A stretch of DNA of 64,000 nucleotides. It comes from Micromonospora thermarum. Its GTDB lineage: Bacteria; Actinomycetota; Actinomycetes; Mycobacteriales; Micromonosporaceae. The stretch spans positions 21,450-85,449 of the forward strand of contig NZ_JAATEO010000027.1 in assembly GCF_012034245.1 (NCBI RefSeq), written 5' to 3'. Positions within the stretch are counted from its first letter, which is position 1. The number at the start of each line of letters is the position of its first letter. The notes beneath the pieces were generated by a model that worked only from the letters and a program-made list of their open reading frames with translations, did no database searches and was not told where the DNA came from. Below, in pieces: positions 41,247 to 52,493 of the stretch. The translations under genes and the position numbers were made by a program.

Positions 41247-41978
41247 ATGAGTGGGACACCGGACGAGCCGGACGTACCGCTGACCGTCGCACTCGCCGAG
41301 TACGAGCACCTGCGAGAGCTGAGCCGGGCCGTGCAGGACCAGTCGGCCGCCCGGTTCACGTTCTTCCTGGCGGTGGCCTCGACGGCCACGGCCGTCTCGG
41401 CCGGGCTGGTCACCACCGGCACCCCGGCCGGCCGGTTCGGCCCGGTGGTGCTGGCCGGGCTGGGCGTCCTGGTGCTGCTGCTGGGGATCTCGGTCTTCGC
41501 CCGTCAGGTCGAGCTCAACGACCGCGGCCGTCGGTACGCGGTCGCCGCCACCGTGCTGCGCACCTATCTCGCCCGCCGGGCGGGCGATGTGGCGCCGTAC
41601 CTGATGTTGCCGACGCTCGACGACTCCGGGCCGTTCGTGCCGGAGCCCTTCCGGCGGCACTGGTTCCGGGACCTGGTCAGCCAGGCGGGCATGATCGGCC
41701 TGGTCAACAGCGTCCTGGCGGCCTTCGCCGCCGCGCTGGTCGCCGCGTGGACGGGACCGGCCTGGTGGGGCGCCATGGCCGCGGTGGTGGTCCTGCCCGC
41801 CTCCACGGCCCTTCACCTGCGCGTCGTCCGGCGGCGGGTGGCCCGCTCGGCCGCGCGGGTCGGCGCGGTCCTCACGTCCCGCCCCGCGCTCGCCGTGCAA
41901 CCGCCGCGGACCGGGCGCTCGGACGACCGGGAGGCGGGCGGCGACGAGCGGGCCCCGTCCCCCGCGACCGCACCCTGA
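41247..41978 (+). CDS. Four-helix membrane protein, hypothetical
   Basis: A 243-residue protein with a soluble start (VALAEYEHLRELSRAVQDQS), two adjacent membrane helices (about 38-85), a soluble middle loop (VELNDRGRRYAVAATVLRTY ... FRDLVSQ) and a second pair (about 151-195), then a disordered tail. The pattern resembles small SLATT- or DUF-type membrane proteins, but I cannot assign a family. GGGGAGG lies six bases before the ATG. Divergent from dnaG. Confidence 0.8.
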   Translation: MSGTPDEPDVPLTVALAEYEHLRELSRAVQDQSAARFTFFLAVASTATAVSAGLVTTGTPAGRFGPVVLAGLGVLVLLLGISVFARQVELNDRGRRYAVAATVLRTYLARRAGDVAPYLMLPTLDDSGPFVPEPFRRHWFRDLVSQAGMIGLVNSVLAAFAAALVAAWTGPAWWGAMAAVVVLPASTALHLRVVRRRVARSAARVGAVLTSRPALAVQPPRTGRSDDREAGGDERAPSPATAP

Positions 41979-42020
41979 CCGGCGCGGGCCGGCGCGGGCG
42001 GCGTAAGCGGCCGGTGCGGC

Positions 42021-42857
42021 TCAGGCTGCGAGGGTGGTGGACTCCTCGACCTCGACCTGGCGATTCCAGTCCGGCTTGCTGGCCCGCCAGCCCTCGTCGT
42101 CCATGCCTCGGCGCCAGTAGCCGGAGATGGACAGCCGATCGCGGGGGATGCCGCGCTCGACGCGCAGCAGCCGGCGCAGCTCCTTGACGAAGGTCGCCTC
42201 GCCGTGCACGAAGGCGTGCACGTCCCCGGGTGGGAACCGCAGCGACCGGACGGCCGCGACCAGCAGCTCGCCCACCGGGCGGTCGCCCCGGTGCAGCCAC
42301 GTCAGCCGCACCGCGCCCGGGCTCGGCATCGGCTGCTCGTCGGCGGGGCCGTCCACCTCGACGAACACGTGGGCCGGCGCGTCGATCGGCAGCCGGGCCA
42401 GCGACGCGGCGATGGCGGGCAGCGCGCTCTCCTCGCCGACCAGCAGGTGCCAGTCGGCCTCCGGGCTGGGGGCGTACGCGCCACCGGGGCCGACGAAGTG
42501 CACGGGGTCGCCGGGGCGCAGCGCGGCCGCCCAGGGCCCGGCGAGCCCCTCGTCGCCGTGGTGCACGACGTCGACGGTCAGTTCGCCCGCGACCGGGTCG
42601 AAGGCTCGCACGGTGTACGCGCGCAGCCGGGGCCAGTGCGCGGGCGGCAGGTCACGACGGATCGCCGCCAGATCCATCGGCTCGGGGTACGCCACCCCGG
42701 GCACCGGGAAGAGGATCTTGATGTAGTGGTCGGTGAACTCGCCCACCGGCAGGCCGGCCAGCTCGTCGCCGCCGAGCACCAGCCGCACCAGGTGCGGGGT
42801 CGGCCGCCCGGTCCGGACGACCCGGGCGGACGTGACCTTCTTCGGGCGCTCCGTCAT
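42021..42857 (-). CDS. Siderophore-interacting protein (FAD-dependent ferric-siderophore reductase)
   Basis: A 278-residue cytoplasmic flavoprotein of the ViuB/SIP family that reduces ferric siderophores so iron is released. The FAD-binding block is LRAYTVRAFDPVAGELTVD (about 89-107), followed by DPVHFVGPGGAY, the NAD(P)H-binding part HLLVGEESALPAI (about 145-157), and the C-terminal SGYWRRGMDDEGWR (about 251-264), a family hallmark. ATG at 42857 is only a few bases from the promoter elements, so the message is probably leaderless. An iron-box-like site overlaps the promoter, which suggests regulation by an IdeR/DmdR-type repressor. Confidence 0.94.
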   Translation of the reverse strand: MTERPKKVTSARVVRTGRPTPHLVRLVLGGDELAGLPVGEFTDHYIKILFPVPGVAYPEPMDLAAIRRDLPPAHWPRLRAYTVRAFDPVAGELTVDVVHHGDEGLAGPWAAALRPGDPVHFVGPGGAYAPSPEADWHLLVGEESALPAIAASLARLPIDAPAHVFVEVDGPADEQPMPSPGAVRLTWLHRGDRPVGELLVAAVRSLRFPPGDVHAFVHGEATFVKELRRLLRVERGIPRDRLSISGYWRRGMDDEGWRASKPDWNRQVEVEESTTLAA

Positions 42858-42862
42858 GCGGG

Positions 42863-42878
42863 TTAGGTTAGCTAAGTT
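42863..42878 (-). promoter_or_regulatory. Iron-box-like operator overlapping a leaderless promoter
   Basis: TTAGGTTAGCTAAGTT on the plus strand carries one good half of the IdeR/DmdR iron box (TTAGGTTAG) and a weaker second half. On the minus strand TAACCT lies seven bases before the ATG, where the -10 of a leaderless gene would be. The site overlaps the last codons of the dGTPase gene. Confidence 0.5.
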
Positions 42879-44140
42879 GCGGGGCCCGCCCACCGCGGTC
42901 GCCCCTCCGCCCCGTCGAGCAGCCGGGCGTGCCAGGCCACGGCCGCCGGGTCGGTCAGCGACGCGACCTGGTCGATCACCACACGGAGCCGGGCCGCGTC
43001 GTCCGGTCCCGCCCGCCACAGCGGCGCGAAGACCACGTCCAGCACGTCCGGCGCCCGGTCGGCCAGGACGTCCACCAGGTCGGTGAGGATCCGCCGCTGC
43101 CGCTCGTAGCGGTCCCGGGAACCGGGGCGGCGCATCACGTACCGCAGGGCGATGCCCTTGAGCAGGGCGCACCGCGCGCGGATCTCGCGGGGCACAACCA
43201 GGTCGGCGGCGTAGCGGCGGTGCGGGCCCGGCCCGAACCGCTCCTGCGTCGCGGCCACCGCGCCGGAGACGAAACGCCCGGTCAACACGCTGGTGGTGGC
43301 CTTCAGGGCGGCCTGCGCCCGGTGGCTTCCGTCGTAGTGCGCCAGGGGCGCGAGCACCGGGTCGGCGAGCAGGTCGACCAGCACCTCCGCCAGGTCGGCC
43401 GGGGACTCGCCGGAGTACGTGGCGGCCACGTCGGCACAGAGCGCGGCCCGCTCGTCCGCGTCGACCAGCAGCGGGTGCAACGTCACGTACCCGCCGTGGA
43501 TGCCGTCCTCGACGTCGTGCACCGAGTACGCGACGTCGTCCGCCCAGTCCATCACCTGCGCCTCCAGGCAGCGCCGACCGTCCGGGACGCCGGACCGCAG
43601 CCAGTCGAAGACCGGCCGGTCGTCGGCGTACACGCCGAACTTGCGCTCGCCCGGGCGCCGGGCCCACGGGTACTTGCTCACCGCGTCGAGGGACGCCCGG
43701 GTGAGATTCAGCCCGGCGGAGGCGCCGTCCGGGCCGATGACCTTGGCCTCCAGCCGGGTGAGGACGCGCAGCGTCTGCGCGTTGCCCTCGAAGCCGCCGC
43801 ACCGGGCGGCGAGGGTGTCCAACGCCTCCTCACCGTTGTGCCCGAACGGCGGGTGTCCCAGGTCGTGCGCCAACCCGGCCACGTCCACCACGTCCGGGTC
43901 GCAGCCGAGCCGCGCCCCCATCTCCCGGGCGATCTGGGCGACCTCCAGGGAGTGCGTCAACCGGGTCCGGAGGAAGTCGTCGGTGCCGGCCATGTGCACC
44001 TGGGTCTTGGCGGCGAGCCGTCGGAACGCCGCCGAGTGCAGCACCCGGGCACGGTCCCGCTCGTACGCCGTGCGGCCGTACCCGGTGTCCTTCGGCGGCT
44101 CGTCGACCCACCGCCGCGCGTCCGGATCGGGGCTGGTCAC
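42872..44140 (-). CDS. dgt: Deoxyguanosinetriphosphate triphosphohydrolase-like protein
   Basis: A 422-residue HD-domain phosphohydrolase that removes the whole triphosphate from dNTPs. HD-domain metal ligands: RTRLTHSLEVAQIA (about 58-71), DVAGLAHDLGHPPFGHNGEE (about 85-104) and MDWADDVAYSVHDVEDG. Length fits the bacterial dGTPase type 2 group, which is usually linked to dnaG in actinobacteria. GTG at 44140 overlaps the stop of the VOC gene (GTGA). The TAG stop lies within the promoter of the next gene. Confidence 0.94.
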   Translation of the reverse strand: MTSPDPDARRWVDEPPKDTGYGRTAYERDRARVLHSAAFRRLAAKTQVHMAGTDDFLRTRLTHSLEVAQIAREMGARLGCDPDVVDVAGLAHDLGHPPFGHNGEEALDTLAARCGGFEGNAQTLRVLTRLEAKVIGPDGASAGLNLTRASLDAVSKYPWARRPGERKFGVYADDRPVFDWLRSGVPDGRRCLEAQVMDWADDVAYSVHDVEDGIHGGYVTLHPLLVDADERAALCADVAATYSGESPADLAEVLVDLLADPVLAPLAHYDGSHRAQAALKATTSVLTGRFVSGAVAATQERFGPGPHRRYAADLVVPREIRARCALLKGIALRYVMRRPGSRDRYERQRRILTDLVDVLADRAPDVLDVVFAPLWRAGPDDAARLRVVIDQVASLTDPAAVAWHARLLDGAEGRPRWAGPAT

Positions 44141-44490
44141 CCCCCACGCTGCCGCAGGACGCAGAACTCGTTGCCCTCCGGGTCGGCCAGCACCGTCCAC
44201 CCCACGTCGCCCTGGCCGACGTCGACGTGCCGGGCGCCCATGTCCACCAGCCGCTCGACCTCCGCCTCCTGGTCGTCCGGACGCAGATCGATGTGGAGGC
44301 GGTTCTTGCCCTCCTTGCCCGCCGTCACCGGGACGAACACGATGCCGGGCAACCGGTCGGGCGCCTGCCGGATCTCCACCTCGTCCGGCTTCTCCGTGAC
44401 CACCTGGTAGCCCAGTGCCTCGGCCCACCAACGGGCCAGTCGGGCCGGGTCACTCGCATCGACGGTGAGGCTCTCCCAGGCGCTGCTCAT
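44137..44490 (-). CDS. VOC (glyoxalase-like) family protein
   Basis: A 117-residue single-domain protein of the vicinal-oxygen-chelate fold: SLTVDASDPARLARWWAEAL (7-26), RLHIDLRPDD (about 64-73), VDMGARHVDVGQ and TVLADPEGNEFCVL (about 99-112). His and Glu at the usual metal positions (LHIDL, EGNEF) are present, so metal binding is possible. Substrate unknown. Coupled to the dGTPase gene. Confidence 0.9.
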   Translation of the reverse strand: MSSAWESLTVDASDPARLARWWAEALGYQVVTEKPDEVEIRQAPDRLPGIVFVPVTAGKEGKNRLHIDLRPDDQEAEVERLVDMGARHVDVGQGDVGWTVLADPEGNEFCVLRQRGG

Positions 44491-44628
44491 CCCGACAGGT
44501 TACGCCGCAGGGCATTCACCGGCGCGGCGCGGACAGTCGGCGCCGCGCGTCGCAACCCCCGTTCAGTCCGCAGTTGTCGACCGATCGCCGACGGTTACGG
44601 GACAGCGGGCGAAGGTGGGCCGGCGGTA

Positions 44629-44648
44629 ACGTTCCCGACGCGGAACGT
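44629..44648 (+). promoter_or_regulatory. Palindrome upstream of the roadblock-domain gene
   Basis: ACGTTCC (44629-44635) and GGAACGT (44642-44648) form a perfect inverted repeat with a six-base spacer, 40-60 bases before the GTG. It could be an operator; the binder is unknown. Confidence 0.3.
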
Positions 44649-44687
44649 CACCAACGGCCAACCCGACGACCGGAGAGAGGGACTCTC

Positions 44688-45164
44688 GTGGACGTGGACA
44701 CGATGGTGGGTACGGAACTGCTCCGGTTGCGGCGCCGCCGCCCGGAGGTGGCCGGCGCGGTGCTCGCGGGCACCGACGGACTGGTCATCGGCAGCGACCT
44801 CCCCGGGACGGACGCCACCCACCTGGCGGCTCTCGCCGCGGCCGGTTTCGGCGTGGCCAGCCGGGTCGCGGCCACGGCGCGGCGTGGCGCGTTCCAGGAG
44901 GCGCTGGTCCGCACCGCGGGCGGCACCGTCGTGACCTACCCGGCCGGGCGCGACGCGCTGCTCACGCTCGTCGCCGACACCACCGACGACCTGGAGGGGC
45001 TGCACGCCGAGGCCCGGGAGGTGGCGCACCGGGCCGGTTCGGCGCTGGACGCGCGGCCCCGCCCCGCGACGGCGGACGCGCACGCCCCGCTCGCGCACCT
45101 CACGCCGAGGACGCTGCCGCGCCGCACGACGCACCACACCTGGCGCCGACCGCCGATCCGCTGA
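44688..45164 (+). CDS. Roadblock/LC7 domain protein
   Basis: A 158-residue protein. Residues about 10-115 form a roadblock/LC7 domain (VAGAVLAGTDGLVIGSDLPG, AALAAAGFGVASRVAATARR, TVVTYPAGRDALLTLVADTT). In actinobacteria these domains act with small GTPases and sensor kinases in conservon-type systems, but no such partners are encoded here. The tail from about 120 is basic and disordered. GTG at 44688 follows GGAGAGAGGG at good spacing. Confidence 0.82.
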   Translation: MDVDTMVGTELLRLRRRRPEVAGAVLAGTDGLVIGSDLPGTDATHLAALAAAGFGVASRVAATARRGAFQEALVRTAGGTVVTYPAGRDALLTLVADTTDDLEGLHAEAREVAHRAGSALDARPRPATADAHAPLAHLTPRTLPRRTTHHTWRRPPIR

Positions 45165-45169
45165 CACGG

Positions 45170-45201
45170 CGATGGCGGGCCCGCGCCCGGGCCCGCCATC
45201 G
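45170..45201. terminator. Bidirectional stem-loop terminator
   Basis: A perfect 14-bp inverted repeat (45170-45183 with 45188-45201) with a four-base loop in the 50-base gap between the convergent roadblock and ppdK genes. Confidence 0.75.
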
Positions 45202-45214
45202 CGTCGTACCTCCG

Positions 45215-47923
<2,709 letters not shown>

Positions 47924-48238
47924 CAGAGCCTCCCACGCGCGCCGGAATTGACACTTAACGAAGGTTCAGCTGCCACATACCCCGGAGCCGGCCACCGGTA
48001 ATCCCGGGGCACATGCCGATCGGTGGGCGAAGGTTAAGCGAACATCGAGTGGCCTGGGACCGTTCGGTGACAATAGGCACAGCTATCACGACCATCCGCG
48101 TTCGTGACGTTCTTTGGGACCGCTTCCACGCGCACTATCACGCATTCGCCGGCTCCCTCGTACTCTTGACGGCACCGCATGTCGGTGAAGGTCACCTTTG
48201 CCATAACAGCCGCGAATACACCCCTCGGAGCCGTCGTC

Positions 48239-49966
48239 GTGTCATCCGCCCCCACCGCCGCCCCGGACCCGCTGGACGCCGGGACCGCGCCGCACCGCGC
48301 CGACGAGCCCGCCCGCCACGCCGACCCCGCGCCGCCCGTCCTGGCCGACCGGGCGCCGGCGGCGCCGGAGCTGGCCCGGGCGGCCGCACAGGCAGCCGGG
48401 GACCTGCTGGCCCCGCCGTCGCCGGTCCGGCTGGGCGACGTCGTGCCGGCCCCCGAGCAGGTGACGCCCGACCCGGCGGCGGACTTCACCCTCCTCCCCG
48501 AGGCGGCGATCCGGGTCAGCACCGACGCCGGCGCCCTGGCCGTCGGCGAGCAACTGGCCGCGCTGCTGCGGCCCGCCACGGGCTACCCGCTGCCGGTCAC
48601 CGACGCGGCCCGCCCGGAACCGGCCGGCGGCATCGCGTTGGTGCTCGACGACGACCCCGGCCTCGGCCCCGAGGGCTACCGTCTGGACGTGACACCGGCC
48701 GGCGTCCGGATCGGCGCCACCACCCCGGCCGGGCTGCTGCACGGCGTGCAGACCCTCCGGCAGCTCTTCCCGGCGGCGATCGAGAACCCGACGCCGGTGG
48801 CGGAACGCTGGGCGCTGCCCGGCGGGTCGATCACCGACCGGCCCCGGTTCGCGTACCGGGGCGCGATGCTCGACGTCGCCCGGCACTTCTTCGGCGTGGA
48901 CGCCGTGCTGCGGGTGATCGACCACCTGGCCCGGTACAAGCTCAACCACCTGCACCTGCACCTCACCGACGACCAGGGCTGGCGGATCGCGGTCGACTCC
49001 TGGCCCCGGCTGGCGACGGTCGGCGGGGCGACGGCGGTCGGCGACGCCCCCGGCGGGTGGTACACGAAGGCCGACTACCGGCGCATCGTCGCGTACGCGG
49101 CGCAACGGCACATCACCGTCGTCCCGGAGATCGACCTGCCGGGGCACACCAACGCCGCACTGACCGCGTACCCGGAACTCGCCCCCGACGGGGTCGCGCC
49201 GCCGCCGTACACCGGCACCGAGGTCGGCTTCAGCTACGTCGACCCGGCCAACGAGCGGACGTACGACTTCGTCGCCGACGTCCTCGGCGAGGTCGCGGCC
49301 CTCACCCCCGGCCCGCTCCTGCACGTGGGCGGGGACGAGGCCTTCAAGGTCAAGGGGACGGCGTACACCGGGTTCGTCGAGCGCGCGCAGCGCATCGTGG
49401 CGGGCCTCGGCAAGACCGTGGTGGGCTGGCACCAGCTCGCCCCGGCGGCCCACGCCGACGGCCGGGTCCTCCAGTGGTGGGGCACCGACGGCGCGGACCC
49501 GGTGACCGCCGACGCCGTACGCCGCGGCGCCCGGCTGATCCTCTCCCCCGGGAACCACGTGTACCTGGACATGAAGTACGCCCCGGACACCCCGATCGGG
49601 CACGACTGGGCGGGCCTGATCGACGTGCGGCGGGCGTACGACTGGGATCCGGGGACACACGTGGCCGACGTGCCGGCGGAGGCGGTGCTCGGCGTCGAGG
49701 CCCCGCTCTGGACCGAGTCGGTCACCTCGCTGGCGGAGATCGAGTTCATGCTCCTGCCCCGGCTGCCCGCCGTGGCCGAGCTGGGCTGGTCACCGCGCGC
49801 CACGCACGACTGGACGGCGTTCCGCGAGCGGCTCGCCGGGCAGGGCCGGCGGTGGACGGCGGCGGGGATCACCTTCCACCGGGCCCCGGAGGTCCCCTGG
49901 CCCGCGGACGAACCCGCCACCGCACACATCCCGGCGCAGGTCGGTACGCCCACCACAACCGCCTGA
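48239..49966 (+). CDS. GH20 beta-N-acetylhexosaminidase
   Basis: A glycoside hydrolase family 20 enzyme of about 575 residues that removes terminal N-acetylglucosamine. The N-terminal GH20b domain is followed by the TIM barrel with YRGAMLDVARHFF, HLHLTDDQGWRIAVDSWPRL, VPEIDLPGHTNAAL, LLHVGGDEAFKV (catalytic Asp-Glu pair) and VLGVEAPLWTESV. GTG at 48239 is preferred since CGGAG lies eight bases upstream; an ATG at 48179 adds 20 residues that do not look like a proper signal peptide. The enzyme is thus probably intracellular and acts on imported chito-oligosaccharides or on muropeptide sugars. No DasR-type operator was seen in the 250-base upstream gap, which is notably AT-richer. Confidence 0.92.
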   Translation: MSSAPTAAPDPLDAGTAPHRADEPARHADPAPPVLADRAPAAPELARAAAQAAGDLLAPPSPVRLGDVVPAPEQVTPDPAADFTLLPEAAIRVSTDAGALAVGEQLAALLRPATGYPLPVTDAARPEPAGGIALVLDDDPGLGPEGYRLDVTPAGVRIGATTPAGLLHGVQTLRQLFPAAIENPTPVAERWALPGGSITDRPRFAYRGAMLDVARHFFGVDAVLRVIDHLARYKLNHLHLHLTDDQGWRIAVDSWPRLATVGGATAVGDAPGGWYTKADYRRIVAYAAQRHITVVPEIDLPGHTNAALTAYPELAPDGVAPPPYTGTEVGFSYVDPANERTYDFVADVLGEVAALTPGPLLHVGGDEAFKVKGTAYTGFVERAQRIVAGLGKTVVGWHQLAPAAHADGRVLQWWGTDGADPVTADAVRRGARLILSPGNHVYLDMKYAPDTPIGHDWAGLIDVRRAYDWDPGTHVADVPAEAVLGVEAPLWTESVTSLAEIEFMLLPRLPAVAELGWSPRATHDWTAFRERLAGQGRRWTAAGITFHRAPEVPWPADEPATAHIPAQVGTPTTTA

Positions 49967-50309
49967 GCCGAGACGGATCTGTGCGCCGCCGCCCGACACC
50001 GGACGTCGGCCATGTCTCCGCCGTGCCCGACTGACCGGTTTCGGCGGCCACGTCCGGTGGCCGGGGCCACCCGGGGGACGGAATCGGCGGGCCGGCCGGG
50101 TCGTTGTACATACCGTGACCAGGGCCCCCGCGCCCTACCGGTCCCGCACCGCCGGCCGGAATGGCCCGCGACCGTGGACGGCTACATCTTCGGACGCCCG
50201 AGCGCAGCCGGGCGTACGGCCCGGGTGACACCGGGCTCCGTGAGAACGCCGGCGACGTGCATCCCCTTGCCCGCCGCGCGTCACCCCCGAGCGAAAGGCT
50301 TCGATCATC
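49967..50309 (+). other. Long structured leader of the C39-like peptidase gene
   Basis: No gene is seen in this 343-base gap. A possible -10 (TACATA, about 50107-50112) would give a transcript with a leader of about 190 bases. That leader contains successive small hairpins, for example ACGCCCG/CGGGCGT around 50194-50216 and GCCCGG/CCGGGC at about 50220-50237. It does not match a riboswitch I know. Confidence 0.35.
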
Positions 50310-50981
50310 ATGCGTACCGATTTCCTGCGTACCCGGAAGGCCGTCCTGGCCGCCGCCGGTCTCGCGGTGACCGGTGGCGTGATCACCGGCGTGATCCCCA
50401 CCGCGTACGCCGACGACAAGCCGGCCGCCAGCCAGGCCGAGCGCACGGGCGACTTCATGGGCGAGCTCAAGGGCGACCGCGAGCTGGCCGTGGACTACCA
50501 GGCTCAGCCGAACTTCTACTACTGCGGCCCGGCCGCGACCCGGAACGCCCTGTCCGTTCAGGGCAAGGCGGTCGACGTCGACGCCATGGCCGAGCGGATG
50601 GGCACCACCGAGGCCGGCACCGACTCCATCCACGACATCACCCCGGTGCTGAACAAGGAGACCGGCAAGGACGTCTACCGCAGCGTCGAGATCTCCGACC
50701 GCAAGGCCGACGAGAAGCAGACCCACAAGCTGCGCAAGGACGTCAAGCGCACCGTCGACGAGGGCCGTGCCGTGGTGGCGAACATCGCCGGCACCGCGAC
50801 CGACACCGAGGGCGGTATGCACTCCTTCGAGGGCGGCCACTACATCAGCGTGGTGGGCTACCGCGACGGGGCCAAGCAGGTGAAGATCGCCGACTCGGCC
50901 AACCCGGACACCGCCTCGTACTGGATGAGCACCGAGGCGCTCGCGGACTGGATCGCCACCCGCGGCTACAGCACCTCCTGA
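50310..50981 (+). CDS. Secreted C39-like (papain-fold) peptidase family protein
   Basis: A 223-residue exported protein. The signal peptide (1-34, ending in TAYA) precedes a C39-type cysteine peptidase domain with FYYCGPAATRNALSVQGKAV (about 67-86, catalytic Cys after the oxyanion-hole region), EGGHYISVVGYRDG (about 175-188, catalytic His) and IADSANPDTASYW (Asp). Unlike classical C39 domains it is not fused to a bacteriocin exporter and has no double-glycine substrate nearby. AAAGG precedes the ATG. Well-terminated single gene. Possible roles are degradation of a secreted peptide or cell-wall turnover; unproven. Confidence 0.85.
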   Translation: MRTDFLRTRKAVLAAAGLAVTGGVITGVIPTAYADDKPAASQAERTGDFMGELKGDRELAVDYQAQPNFYYCGPAATRNALSVQGKAVDVDAMAERMGTTEAGTDSIHDITPVLNKETGKDVYRSVEISDRKADEKQTHKLRKDVKRTVDEGRAVVANIAGTATDTEGGMHSFEGGHYISVVGYRDGAKQVKIADSANPDTASYWMSTEALADWIATRGYSTS

Positions 50982-50990
50982 CACACCGGC

Positions 50991-51022
50991 GAAGGGCCGG
51001 CCCCCACCGGGGCCGGCCCTTC
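50991..51022 (+). terminator. Stem-loop terminator of the C39-like gene
   Basis: A perfect 14-bp inverted repeat (50991-51004 with 51009-51022, GAAGGGCCGGCCCC) with a CACC loop, nine bases after the stop codon. No T-tract beyond TTCGTCGTC. Confidence 0.8.
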
Positions 51023-51061
51023 GTCGTCCCTACGAAGACGTGCACGAGCCAGGCGACAGTG

Positions 51062-51110
51062 TCGGGGAAGTTGCTGCCTCGGCGCCGGATGGAGGGGACA
51101 ACGTCCCCGA
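51062..51110. repeat. Imperfect hairpin downstream of dusB
   Basis: TCGGGGAAGTTG (51062-51073) pairs with CAACGTCCCCGA (51099-51110) at 11 of 12 positions around a 25-base loop. Being 34 bases past the dusB stop it may be its terminator, with the C39 terminator just beyond. Confidence 0.5.
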
Positions 51111-51143
51111 AGTCAGGCACCGTCCGAGGCGGGCGAACCGGGG

Positions 51144-52316
51144 TCAGCCGCCGGAGTCGTCCAGCTCGGCGCCCTCGGGGACGGTGTCGTCGTCGCGGCT
51201 GGCCAGCCAGCCGTCGGGGAGGAAGACCTTGCCCGGCGAGTTGGTGCGGCCACGCGGCTGGCCGAGCGTCTCCACCGGGAACGGCACGGCCGGGTCGAGT
51301 TTGCCGAGCAGGTCGTCGAGCTGGGCCAGGCTCTCGATCATGGCGAGGGACCGGCGCAGCTCGCTGCCGACCGGGAACCCCTTCAGGTACCAGGCGACGT
51401 GCTTGCGGAAGTCCGTGCAGCCGTCCCGCTCGCCGCGCGCCGCGTTGCGGGCGCCGACGGTGAACTGCTCGACCAGCAGCTCGGCGTGCCGCCGCATCGT
51501 CGCCGCGACCTCGCCCAGCGTCGGCAGCCGCCGCTCCGGTGAGCCGTTGAACGCGGCCTCAAGGTCGGCGAAGAGCCATGGGCGGCCGAGGCAACCGCGG
51601 CCCACGACGACCCCGTCGACGCCGGTGTGCGCCACCATCCGCAGCGCGTCGTCGGCCTCCCAGATGTCGCCGTTGCCGAGCACCGGCACGTCGAGGGCCG
51701 CCTTCAGCGTGGCGATCGCGTCCCAGTCGGCGGTGCCCGAGTAGCGCTGCGCCGCCGTACGCCCGTGCAGCGCCACCGCCGCGACACCGGCGTCCTGGGC
51801 GGCGAGGCCGGCCTCGACGTACGTCAGGTGGTCGTCGTCGATGCCCTTGCGCATCTTGACCGTGACCGGCACCCCGGCGGGCGACGCGGCGTCCACCGCG
51901 GCCTTGACGAGGCGGGCGAAGAGCCGGCGCCGCCACGGCAGCGCGGAGCCGCCGCCCTTGCGGGTGACCTTGGGGACCGGGCAGCCGAAGTTGAGGTCGA
52001 TGTGGTCGGCGAGATCCTTCTCGACGACGATCCGCACGGCGGCGGCGGTGATCTCCGGGTCGGTGCCGTAGAGCTGGAGGCTGCGGGGCGACTCGTCCTC
52101 CCCGAAGGCGATCATGCGCAGCGTCTTCGGGTTGCGCTCGACCAACGCCACGGTCGTGATCATTTCGCACACGTAGATGCCGCCACCCTGCTCACGGCAG
52201 AGCTGGCGGAACCCGACGTTGGTGATGCCGGCCATCGGCGCCAGCACCACCGGCGGCCACGCCTGGTGCCGCCCGATCGTCAACGGGCGCAGCACGGGAG
52301 CGGTCGTCGTGGTCAC
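51144..52316 (-). CDS. dusB: tRNA-dihydrouridine synthase
   Basis: A 390-residue FMN enzyme that reduces uridines in tRNA. Family motifs: VVLAPMAGITNVGFRQLCRE (about 21-40), IDLNFGCPVPKVTRKGGGSA (catalytic Cys, about 103-122), VTVKMRKGID (about 152-161), ALHGRTAAQRYSGTADWDAI and VLGNGDIWEADDALRM. It is a DusB-type NifR3 homologue, as usual in actinobacteria. Start at 52316 precedes TTTTAPVLRPLTIGRH, 11 bases from the palindromic element at 52327, so that element lies in its leader or promoter. Confidence 0.95.
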   Translation of the reverse strand: MTTTTAPVLRPLTIGRHQAWPPVVLAPMAGITNVGFRQLCREQGGGIYVCEMITTVALVERNPKTLRMIAFGEDESPRSLQLYGTDPEITAAAVRIVVEKDLADHIDLNFGCPVPKVTRKGGGSALPWRRRLFARLVKAAVDAASPAGVPVTVKMRKGIDDDHLTYVEAGLAAQDAGVAAVALHGRTAAQRYSGTADWDAIATLKAALDVPVLGNGDIWEADDALRMVAHTGVDGVVVGRGCLGRPWLFADLEAAFNGSPERRLPTLGEVAATMRRHAELLVEQFTVGARNAARGERDGCTDFRKHVAWYLKGFPVGSELRRSLAMIESLAQLDDLLGKLDPAVPFPVETLGQPRGRTNSPGKVFLPDGWLASRDDDTVPEGAELDDSGG

Positions 52317-52326
52317 CGCACAAGTG

Positions 52327-52379
52327 TAAGGAAGGGCCCCTTCTTAACGTCTTCGGTAGAGCTGGGGCCCCTTCTTAAC
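52327..52379. repeat. Double GGGGCCCC palindromic element, copy 2
   Basis: Two palindromic units, AAGGAAGGGCCCCTTCTT (52328-52345) and GGGGCCCCTTCTTAAC (52364-52379), separated by 18 bases. Together with the copy at 53455-53507 it brackets the AbiEi/DUF559 gene. It also overlaps the 5' region of dusB. Confidence 0.8.
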
Positions 52380-52493
52380 ACGACGCATATCACAACCGGC
52401 GCGCCGCCGGCAGTTGTCCACAGGACCGCCGGCTGTCCACAGATCCGGTCGCACGTGCAGAAAGAGGACAGCCGGCAACGCATCCTGCGATGC

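Noticed and set aside
48013..48178. A coding start upstream of the GH20 gene
   Set aside because: The stretch is AT-richer than all genes here, and the long frame through it mixes with a GC-rich shadow of the GH20 gene.
47924..48238. DasR operator for the GH20 gene
   Set aside because: No ACTGGTCTAGACCAGT-like site is found in the gap; only short loose inverted repeats are visible.
49967..50309. c-di-AMP (ydaO) riboswitch before the C39-like gene
   Set aside because: The GAACCCG and AGCTAAC hallmarks are missing; the region was kept only as a structured leader.
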